Positions 54,839-61,745 of a stretch of 64,000 nt of DNA are shown here, piece after piece. The DNA lies in the NCBI GenBank assembly GCA_002439755.1, contig DJPH01000060.1:1-64000 (forward strand). The letters are read 5' to 3'. Below the pieces are notes generated by a model that saw only the letters and a program-made list of their open reading frames with translations, was not told the origin of the DNA and did not search any database. Each line of letters begins with the position of its first letter. Position 1 is the stretch's first letter. This DNA comes from Prevotellaceae bacterium UBA6417 (GTDB lineage: Bacteria; Bacteroidota; Bacteroidia; Bacteroidales; Bacteroidaceae). The position numbers and the translations under genes were made by a program.

Positions 54839-56254
54839 CTATTTCACGTGTATGACAAACGTGCGTATGCTCTGCGGCTGCAGCCGGTAGACGAGCCGTT
54901 TCCACCGGATGGGGCAGGGCTGTTGCTGCCGGCAGTCGTTGGCATTGTCGGTCAGGTAATTGTCCGAGGTCTTTGCCACATGGCCGAATGCACTGAGGTC
55001 GGCAACATAGTCTTGTGGTCCGTTGCCGTTGTTCTGGCCTACAATGACCAGCGTTTTCCCGTCGGGGCTGATGGCAGCCAGGGTATGTTCGTCGCCGGCA
55101 TCAAGGAGATGGTATCCCTGTCGGATGAATCGTGTGACCTGCTGTCTCACATAATAGTTTTTTACGCGGTGAAACTCGTTGCCCTTGAAGTCGCCTTGCA
55201 CGGTGCACCATTGGTCGTTGTTCTCTTCCATTGCCTGCCAGTCGCACCACACTGCGGGTTGCATCAGTTTGATGTCGTCCATCAGGCGTTGCGAAAGCTG
55301 CAGGTTGCCGTTCAGCCCTTTGCCGCCGAAGTTGCCCGTTTCGCTCATCCAGAGCGTCAGGCCGTGCTGCATGGTGAGCTGCCTGAGGCGGATGCGGCTC
55401 AGGTTGTCTGCCTGATACGAATGTGTGTTCCATTGCCCCACATAGGGCAGGACGCCGCTTTTGTCGAAAGCCTCCAGGCTGCGTATGCTTTGCATCACAC
55501 TGGTTTCGTCGCAGGCTGCCAGGCGTGTCTTGAGGCCGGATGCCTTGAGCATGGGTGCAATGACTTGGATGAAATCCGACATGGACTGCACATCGAAGTG
55601 GCAGCCCTCCTGGCTTCCGTTGCAGTTCCAGTAGTTGGTCATAGGCTCATTAAACGGCTCCAAGGTGTGAAACTCAATGCCGTGTACCTTCTTATAGTAT
55701 AGACAGCAGTCGATGAGATACCGGGCAAAGGCCTCGTATTGGTCTTTTCGCAGGTTGTCGTGAGCGGCATCTTTGTTGCCGGCGGCACATCCGCTGACCG
55801 TCATGTAGTAGGGTGGTGTGTTGCTGAAAGCTTCAAAGACGGCATCGGGACGCTTTTCCTTAATCTTCAGCATGATGCGTCTTTGTGCCTCGTCGGCCGA
55901 CCAGTCATAGTCGTCCTGTGCAGAGCGCTTGAATCCCTCCATCTCGGCTCTCAGCCCTTTGCCGCGGCCCATGTGGTGAGGTGTGCAGTTTCTGTTCTGC
56001 GGGTCGTCACCTCCGGGGATGTTATATCTGAATACGTTGTAGTTGAGCCCGTTCTTTGACGTGAGCCATGTGACGATGGAGTCCATGCGGGCTTCGTCCC
56101 ATTTGCCGCATTGTCCTGCCCACCAACAGAGGGAAACGCCCCATCCGTCGATGCGTTGCAGCTTTTTTGCGGGGTCGACCGCAAAAGTCAGGGCTTGCAG
56201 GCTGCTGCACCAGCTCAGGAGAGCCAGCAGCAGAAGTGTCGGTAGCTTTTTCAT
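54839..56254 (-). CDS. GH30 family glycoside hydrolase (endo-beta-1,6-galactanase-like)
   Basis: A 471-residue secreted enzyme (signal 1-21). The barrel begins IDGWGVSLCWWAG and contains the acid/base E203 in PFNEP and the nucleophile E305 in MSETG, with NTHSY between them, as in GH30. A beta-domain follows at the C-terminus (LLDAGDEHTLAAISPDGKTLVIVGQN). The overall pattern resembles endo-beta-1,6-galactanases of this family. ATG 56254 overlaps the stop of the upstream gene by four bases (ATGA), so both are translated from one mRNA. Confidence 0.85.
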   Translation of the reverse strand: MKKLPTLLLLALLSWCSSLQALTFAVDPAKKLQRIDGWGVSLCWWAGQCGKWDEARMDSIVTWLTSKNGLNYNVFRYNIPGGDDPQNRNCTPHHMGRGKGLRAEMEGFKRSAQDDYDWSADEAQRRIMLKIKEKRPDAVFEAFSNTPPYYMTVSGCAAGNKDAAHDNLRKDQYEAFARYLIDCCLYYKKVHGIEFHTLEPFNEPMTNYWNCNGSQEGCHFDVQSMSDFIQVIAPMLKASGLKTRLAACDETSVMQSIRSLEAFDKSGVLPYVGQWNTHSYQADNLSRIRLRQLTMQHGLTLWMSETGNFGGKGLNGNLQLSQRLMDDIKLMQPAVWCDWQAMEENNDQWCTVQGDFKGNEFHRVKNYYVRQQVTRFIRQGYHLLDAGDEHTLAAISPDGKTLVIVGQNNGNGPQDYVADLSAFGHVAKTSDNYLTDNANDCRQQQPCPIRWKRLVYRLQPQSIRTFVIHVK

Positions 56255-57756
56255 TTCGATGTCTTTTTATGGTAAGTAATGATTCGATGGCAGGTAATCT
56301 CACTGTCTTTGTCGGGGTTCAGCCAATGCAGGCCTATGCGGTGTTGTCCCTGTCTGAGGCTGTAGTTCCAATACAGGTCCTGCGTGCGGCTGTGAAAATC
56401 GGCAGGTGCCGTGATGGTTTTTACCGCCTTTCCGTCTACTGTGACCTGAATCCTTGCTTCATATCCCGCATGCTTCGACCTGACATCACCTTTTATGACA
56501 ACGGCACATCCCTCGAATGCAATGTCTTTCAAGTCATCCAAAGGCTTTCCCGGCAGCACGGCGTTGAGCTCCAGCCCGGCAAACGATTCTTCGTAGCGTA
56601 CGGCCTTGGGGCGTTGAATCTTTATCTTTACGGTGCTGCCCTCTATTTTTCCGCCGTTGCGTCCCACCATCTGCAATGCCTGGTTGAGGCTCTTTTCATA
56701 GACCTGTGTCAGTGACAGCCGGGTATAGGCAAAGTTGCGGCTCTCTACCTTGTGTAGGCTGCGCAGCCATTTGTCAGGTATGTTGCTATAGCCGATCATG
56801 GCACCCAGAATGCCGCAAGCCGACGCAGGATTGCAGTCGGAGTCCTGGCCGCAACGTGTGGATATGTCCATTGTCAGCCCGAAATCACCGTTGCCATAGA
56901 GCAGGCCTATGAGGATGTAGGCGCAATTGATCCTTGCATCGATGTTGAACGGTGCGTCAACTCCATCGGGGCAGCCAATCTCCTTGCCCCATTTCGTCTG
57001 GCATTCATACCACGTCTTTTTCCAGTTGTCGGGGTAAGCTGTGTGCCATCTGATGATGTCGGCCATACATTCGTAGAAGCTGCTCTTGGCGGGAATCACC
57101 TTCAAAGCCTCGTTGACGATGGTAGGGATGTCGCTGTATACAAATGCCAAGGCATACATGGCTCCCACATAGACCCCTCCATACCATCCGTTGCCGTAAT
57201 TCATGATGTGACCTATCCTGTCAGAGATTCGCGATGCAGAATTAGGCATTCCCGGGCACATCAGTCCGGCATAGTCGGCCTCGATCTGATAGTCAATGTC
57301 GTCGGCATGCGGATTGTTCTTCCAATGACCCGAGGCAGGCGGCATGATGCCTTGCAGAATGTTGTAGCGCGCAGCCTGGTTGGCGTGCCACAGAGGATAG
57401 GGGGCGCGTGCAAAGGCCACGGCAAACGAATCGACGGGTGCGTCCGGGCCAAGGCGGTCGAATACCTCAAGGAAAGTCAGGTCCATGTATACATCGTCGT
57501 ACAGACCCGGCTCATTGTCGAAATACCACTCTATGCTTCCGTCGTTCCAGTCTATGGGATGTGTGTCCGGAATAATCCTTTCCTGCCACTTGAACTCCGT
57601 GGGACCTCCATAGGTGCAGCCAATGGTCTGGCCTGCCCATCCGCCTTTTATCTTGTCGGAGAGCCTGTCTTTTGAAATGCTGATATAGTCGGCCGCGCTG
57701 AGCGTTGTTGCAAATGATATCCACAGCATGAAGGCCGGCAATAGAAATCTTTTCAT
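56251..57756 (-). CDS. secreted ADP-ribosylglycohydrolase-fold protein
   Basis: A 501-residue protein with a signal peptide (about 1-21, LSAA). The body matches the ADP-ribosylglycohydrolase/DraG helical fold: DRLSDKIKGGWAGQTIGCTYGGPTEF, LYDDVYMDLTFLEVF (Asp metal ligands) and CGQDSDCNPASACGILGAMIGY (the second metal motif). A C-terminal beta-sandwich of about 120 residues follows (VVIKGDVRSKHAGYEARIQVTVDGKAVKT). Classical members remove ADP-ribose from proteins in the cytosol; an exported form next to a GH30 more likely acts on a glycan or glycoside. ATG 57756 is chosen because it gives the signal peptide and lies behind the promoter at 57781. Confidence 0.82.
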   Translation of the reverse strand: MKRFLLPAFMLWISFATTLSAADYISISKDRLSDKIKGGWAGQTIGCTYGGPTEFKWQERIIPDTHPIDWNDGSIEWYFDNEPGLYDDVYMDLTFLEVFDRLGPDAPVDSFAVAFARAPYPLWHANQAARYNILQGIMPPASGHWKNNPHADDIDYQIEADYAGLMCPGMPNSASRISDRIGHIMNYGNGWYGGVYVGAMYALAFVYSDIPTIVNEALKVIPAKSSFYECMADIIRWHTAYPDNWKKTWYECQTKWGKEIGCPDGVDAPFNIDARINCAYILIGLLYGNGDFGLTMDISTRCGQDSDCNPASACGILGAMIGYSNIPDKWLRSLHKVESRNFAYTRLSLTQVYEKSLNQALQMVGRNGGKIEGSTVKIKIQRPKAVRYEESFAGLELNAVLPGKPLDDLKDIAFEGCAVVIKGDVRSKHAGYEARIQVTVDGKAVKTITAPADFHSRTQDLYWNYSLRQGQHRIGLHWLNPDKDSEITCHRIITYHKKTSK

Positions 57757-57780
57757 ATAAAAGCCAATCATTATTGTCTG

Positions 57781-57788
57781 CAAAGATA
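57781..57788 (-). promoter_or_regulatory. -7 promoter element for the GH30 operon
   Basis: CAAAGATA (plus) is TATCTTTG on the minus strand, leader about 19 bases. Confidence 0.5.
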
Positions 57789-57843
57789 GCGTATTTACAG
57801 AAAAGAGAAACAGATGCACCATTTTTTATGTAGCAGGTTGTGC

Positions 57844-57874
57844 TTGTGCGTATTCGATTTTATATGTACCTTTG
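57844..57874 (+). promoter_or_regulatory. promoter with canonical spacing for the envelope cassette
   Basis: TTG at 57844-57846, a 20-base spacer and TACCTTTG at 57867-57874 match the Bacteroidetes -33/-7 consensus well. The leader would be about 19 bases. Confidence 0.65.
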
Positions 57875-57898
57875 TTGGCAAAAACAATAAAGAAACAC

Positions 57899-58453
57899 AT
57901 GTTTTTACGGTTTAAGACTCCTTCATGGCTGCATGGATGGTTGCGTGTTGCCCTGCTCAATGCAGTGGCCGGCGTGGCCGTTGCGGCCATTTTCGCAGGC
58001 GTGCTGCAAGCCTGTCCGGCCTATATGTGGGCGTGGAAAGACTACGTCTGCGACAATGTGACCAAGATAACCCGCATGAGCGACGTGCCGATGGAACGGA
58101 GAATGGTGATGAAGCTCGGCCCTGACTACAAATATCTCATGTTTTTGCGCGATGCCACTCCCACGAATGCCGTGATCTATTATCCTACATCCGCCGATTT
58201 CACGACAACGATGCCCGGCCGTCCCGACCACCATTTCACGGGTCGCCTCAACGACAAGCTGTCAGCTGTGCGTGTGCTCTATCCGCGTCGTGTGGTCACG
58301 GAAGACGAATTCGGCATTACGTCGTGGAGCAAAAAGATAACCCATGTGGCCATTGTCAACGGCCGCAATATAGACAAACTGCCCTACAAGGCCCCCGATG
58401 GCTACGACACCGGTGTACTGCCCATGGACAGCCTTCAGTCACTTCCTTTATAA
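57899..58453 (+). CDS. membrane-anchored protein of unknown function, partner of the GT-C-like gene
   Basis: A 184-residue protein with one N-terminal membrane segment at about 17-38 (VALLNAVAGVAVAAIFAGVLQA) and a periplasmic domain. That domain has the pattern LRDATPTNAVIYYPTSADF and THVAIVNGRNIDKLPY, which resembles the small extracytoplasmic domain found at the end of some GT-C glycosyltransferases. It may be that domain encoded separately; this is inference. ATG 57899 is preferred over an earlier in-frame Met because it fits the promoter. The next gene starts 13 bases later. Confidence 0.6.
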   Translation: MFLRFKTPSWLHGWLRVALLNAVAGVAVAAIFAGVLQACPAYMWAWKDYVCDNVTKITRMSDVPMERRMVMKLGPDYKYLMFLRDATPTNAVIYYPTSADFTTTMPGRPDHHFTGRLNDKLSAVRVLYPRRVVTEDEFGITSWSKKITHVAIVNGRNIDKLPYKAPDGYDTGVLPMDSLQSLPL

Positions 58454-58466
58454 AACAGTCCGGCGT

Positions 58467-59864
58467 ATGCAAGCTTTAGGTCTGATACTGGCGTTTCTCA
58501 TTGGCTTCTTCGTGGTCAAACGCATCTCATCCCGTTTTTCGTGGGCCGAAAGCATCGGGTTTGCTTTCCCCGTAGGATTGTTCCTGATAACCCTCGCAAT
58601 GCTGCTGGCAGACTGGCTCGGCATTGCGCTGACCTCCCTGTCTGTGCTTGTGATGGCCGTCATGCTTCTGGCATTGACGCTTATGCTTGCCTTTCCGCGA
58701 CGCAGGGAGATTGCAGCCTCGCTATGTAGGCTTCCCGACTTCGGAAGACTGAACATGGTATGGCTCGTCTGCATGCTCTTGCTGGTATATGCCGAATATT
58801 CCAACTTCCTGAAAGCAATGTATTTCCCCACATACGACCGCGACAGCCTTGCAGGTTTCGACACTATAGGCTTTGTTGCAGCCATGGAGCATACCTATAG
58901 TGGAATGAGCATCTTCAGCGGTGACTATATGCCTAAGATTCACCAGGCCGGCAGTTACATCTCGTATATGCCCATGCTGCAGTTGTCTTATGCCTATGTC
59001 TATCTGCTGGGGGCAGTGACCTCAAAGGCCGTTCCGGCCTTTTTCTTCCTGAGCTTCCTATTTGGCTTTTATGGCATAGTGAGGCGTGCCACATCTTCGC
59101 CTACCGCATCGGCAGTTGCAACCTTTTGCATGATGATGACTCCCGAGATGTTTTCGTTTAGCTCATTGTCAAACACCAACGTCCTGCATGCGTGTATGGC
59201 TTCGTCGGGAATCCTCTATGTGTGCCTGTGGCAGCGCAGGCACGAAATGCCGTTGCTGGTATTGGGCAGCCTGCTGCTTGCCATTAACTGCTGGCTGCGT
59301 GCCGAGGGTATCGTGTTTGTTGCGGCAGCCTTCGTGATAGTGGCAGTATCCTTGCTGTTGAATGGCCGGCAGCAGTTAAAGCCGGGGACGGCATGGCGTG
59401 GCCCCGTAATTGTCATAGCTGCCGTTTTGCCGTTCCTGCTGTTTCAGATCTATGTCCGTGCGTGTGGGCTAACATCCGAGAGCGTGGTGATGGCATATCC
59501 GTTCTTTGATTCGGAGAAAGCACTGGCCGTGCTGGGAGGTGCCTGGTTCCTGCTTGCCGATGCCCCTTATTACGGGTGGACATTCATCCTGTTTGCGGCA
59601 GCTATGCTGCTCAACTGTGTGCGCATCGTGCGGCGTGGTGAGGGTTGGGCCGTCATCGTGGCCTTTTTCTGCCCCTTGATGCTGTATTTCCTTTTGCTTT
59701 ACCAAATAGACTACATCTGGGATTCCCTGACCAATGTGATTAACTTCTCGGCCAAGCGTTTCCTGTTTTGCTTCGTGCCTGTTGCCTGGTATTACATCGT
59801 GGCCAACCCGATGGCAAACGCTATGTTCACTAAACTGGACTCTCTGCTGGCGTGGAAAAAATGA
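58467..59864 (+). CDS. polytopic membrane protein, GT-C glycosyltransferase-like
   Basis: A 465-residue protein with about eleven hydrophobic helices. A first extracytoplasmic loop contains YFPTYDRDSLAGFD, an acidic motif placed where GT-C enzymes have their catalytic Asp. Such enzymes use polyprenyl-phosphate sugars on the periplasmic side, and a GT2 gene that could make the donor lies 1.1 kb downstream. ATG 58467 is chosen; the open frame begins earlier inside the previous gene. Its stop overlaps the next start (ATGA). No closer family is recognised. Confidence 0.65.
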   Translation: MQALGLILAFLIGFFVVKRISSRFSWAESIGFAFPVGLFLITLAMLLADWLGIALTSLSVLVMAVMLLALTLMLAFPRRREIAASLCRLPDFGRLNMVWLVCMLLLVYAEYSNFLKAMYFPTYDRDSLAGFDTIGFVAAMEHTYSGMSIFSGDYMPKIHQAGSYISYMPMLQLSYAYVYLLGAVTSKAVPAFFFLSFLFGFYGIVRRATSSPTASAVATFCMMMTPEMFSFSSLSNTNVLHACMASSGILYVCLWQRRHEMPLLVLGSLLLAINCWLRAEGIVFVAAAFVIVAVSLLLNGRQQLKPGTAWRGPVIVIAAVLPFLLFQIYVRACGLTSESVVMAYPFFDSEKALAVLGGAWFLLADAPYYGWTFILFAAAMLLNCVRIVRRGEGWAVIVAFFCPLMLYFLLLYQIDYIWDSLTNVINFSAKRFLFCFVPVAWYYIVANPMANAMFTKLDSLLAWKK

Positions 59865-60799
59865 GTGCGGCCAAGACCCGTTGCGGTGAAATAGACTTTG
59901 TCAAGGCTGTGATGATAACATTGGTGATATTGTCACATCTCTCATTGTTTACCGATGTGAACCCCATCGTCAAGACGTTTGTCATCAACACGTTTGCCAT
60001 GCCTGCCTTTCTTTTGGTGTCAGGCTACTTCTGCAACCCTGCAAAACCGGCGCGCCTCTATTTCAAACATTCCTTTTGGCTGCTCGTACCCTACCTGCTG
60101 TTGAACGGCAGCTACATACTTGCATGCAGCTATCTCCCTATACGTGAACATATAGAGCATCTTACCTGGCAGACATTTGCCTTTCATCTGCTGGTGCGTC
60201 CCTTGGGTCCTTACTGGTATTTGCAGACATTGATACTGTGCCAGATACTGGGCTTCGTTGTCATGCGGCTGAATCTCGGCCGGAGCTTTGCAGGCAACAT
60301 CATCTTGCTCGCCTTGGCCGTATATGCTTTTAAGGATATAATGGTATTCGGCAAAGCCATGTATTTTGTTGCAGGCTTTGCGATGGCAAGGCTCGGGGTG
60401 GCATTTCTGGCGTTTTTCCGTGCGTCATGGTGGTCACTTGTGCCTCTGGTCTTGCTTGTGTCAGACCCGCAAAACCTCGACCAATCCACCTTGCCCGGCG
60501 TGGTCATCACCTATTTAGTCATATCGTTGTGCATGGCTGCTTATCCCTGTTTGACGGCATCTTCACGTCGTCTCTCCCTCTTTGTGGGGCGCAATACGCT
60601 GACCATCTACCTGTTTTCTCCCATATTCACATTGGCTTCAAAGGTGTTTTCCCCCTTGTTTGCGTGGGACGGAACGCGCATTTGCTATGCCATTGTTGCT
60701 GTTGCATTTGTCATTGCAGGCAGCTTAGCCCTGACATGGCTCATCGACAAAGTCGGAATTTCGCGCTTCATGTTTGGCCGCAGAAATGCCCTGCAATAA
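59861..60799 (+). CDS. acyltransferase 3 family membrane protein
   Basis: A 312-residue protein with about ten helices. The first helix contains EIDFVKAVMITLVILSHLSLF, where the His of the acyltransferase 3 (OafA/NolX-type) signature is present, followed by FAMPAFLLVSGYFC. These proteins move acyl groups onto surface sugars. ATG 59861 overlaps the upstream stop by four bases. The Arg partner of the R-x10-H signature at the usual place is not obvious, so activity is uncertain. Confidence 0.8.
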   Translation: MSAAKTRCGEIDFVKAVMITLVILSHLSLFTDVNPIVKTFVINTFAMPAFLLVSGYFCNPAKPARLYFKHSFWLLVPYLLLNGSYILACSYLPIREHIEHLTWQTFAFHLLVRPLGPYWYLQTLILCQILGFVVMRLNLGRSFAGNIILLALAVYAFKDIMVFGKAMYFVAGFAMARLGVAFLAFFRASWWSLVPLVLLVSDPQNLDQSTLPGVVITYLVISLCMAAYPCLTASSRRLSLFVGRNTLTIYLFSPIFTLASKVFSPLFAWDGTRICYAIVAVAFVIAGSLALTWLIDKVGISRFMFGRRNALQ

Positions 60800-60938
60800 G
60801 GGCTGAAAGGCAGCCCATTGGTTGCAAAACACAGCCTCCCTGTCTGAATTCCCTACGTTATGGTTCCGGTGGAGCAGGGTTGCAGGTGGAAAAAGCTAAA
60901 AAAACGGCAAAAACAAATGCGCATTAAAAAACTTGGCT

Positions 60939-60946
60939 TACCTTTG
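60939..60946 (+). promoter_or_regulatory. -7 promoter element for the GT2 gene
   Basis: TACCTTTG matches TAnnTTTG; leader about 33 bases to ATG 60985. Confidence 0.45.
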
Positions 60947-60984
60947 CAAAGAGCATCGATAAGCCAAAAACAGTAAAAATCAAG

Positions 60985-61713
60985 ATGTCAGTATTGCTTT
61001 CTGTCATAATCCCTGCCTATAATGAAGCACGCACCATAGAGTTTCTTTTGCAGAAACTCGACGGAGTGGTATGGCCTTCGGGCTGCAAGGTGCAGATTAT
61101 CGTGGTGGACGATGGCTCTTCGGACGCAACGGCAAAGTGCGTGACCCATTATAGAGAAACTCATCCCGATTGCCATCTGAAGCTGCTGAGCCACGAAAGA
61201 AACCTGGGGAAAGGCATGGCCATACGCACGGCATTGCCTTATGTTGAAGGCAGATATGTGGTTATCCAAGACGGAGATGAAGAGTATGATCCACGCGACT
61301 TGGCGATGATGCTGGCCAAGATGATGGAGGATAATCTGAAAGTGCTCTATGGATCGCGCTATTTGGGTGGCGGCAGCCGAGAACGCAGCCTCTATCCGGT
61401 GTTCTACTATGGTGTACGCATGTTGTCGGCATTTGCCAATCTTCTTTACGGGCAACACATCACAGATGAAGCCACATGCTATAAGATGTTCCGTGCAGAT
61501 GTGTTATGCCCGTTGCCTCTGAAGTGCAGGGGGTTTGAGTTCTGTCCCGAGGTAACGGCACTTGTGTCCCGCAGGGGCATCAAGATAGATGAAGTGCCCA
61601 TCTCGTATGTTCCCCGCTCGATTTCAGCCGGGAAGAAAATCAGGGTGGTCGACGGGCTGTATGCCTTTTGGGTGCTACTTAAATATCGCTTTATAAAGCA
61701 AAGGCATTCGTGA
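60985..61713 (+). CDS. GT2 glycosyltransferase (dolichyl/polyprenyl-phosphate mannosyltransferase-like)
   Basis: A 242-residue cytoplasmic GT-A enzyme. SVIIPAYNEARTIEFLLQKL, IIVVDDGSSDAT (DxD-type metal motif region), VIQDGDEEYDPRDL and EATCYKMFRADVL match the DPM/DPG-synthase subgroup, which makes polyprenyl-phosphate-linked sugars. There are no C-terminal membrane helices. The GT-C-like protein encoded upstream would be a natural user of its product (inference). Confidence 0.88.
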   Translation: MSVLLSVIIPAYNEARTIEFLLQKLDGVVWPSGCKVQIIVVDDGSSDATAKCVTHYRETHPDCHLKLLSHERNLGKGMAIRTALPYVEGRYVVIQDGDEEYDPRDLAMMLAKMMEDNLKVLYGSRYLGGGSRERSLYPVFYYGVRMLSAFANLLYGQHITDEATCYKMFRADVLCPLPLKCRGFEFCPEVTALVSRRGIKIDEVPISYVPRSISAGKKIRVVDGLYAFWVLLKYRFIKQRHS

Positions 61714-61731
61714 AATAGCACTAACTTTGCA

Positions 61732-61739
61732 TGTGATTA
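61732..61739 (+). promoter_or_regulatory. -7-like element directly before the TamB/AsmA-like gene
   Basis: TAACTTTG matches TAnnTTTG but ends six bases before ATG 61746. It would give an almost leaderless mRNA. Confidence 0.35.
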
Positions 61740-61745
61740 CAATTA

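Noticed and set aside
54459..54905. Minus-strand frame across array R3
   Set aside because: Low-complexity translation of repeats and overlap with the GH30 3' end; no start context.
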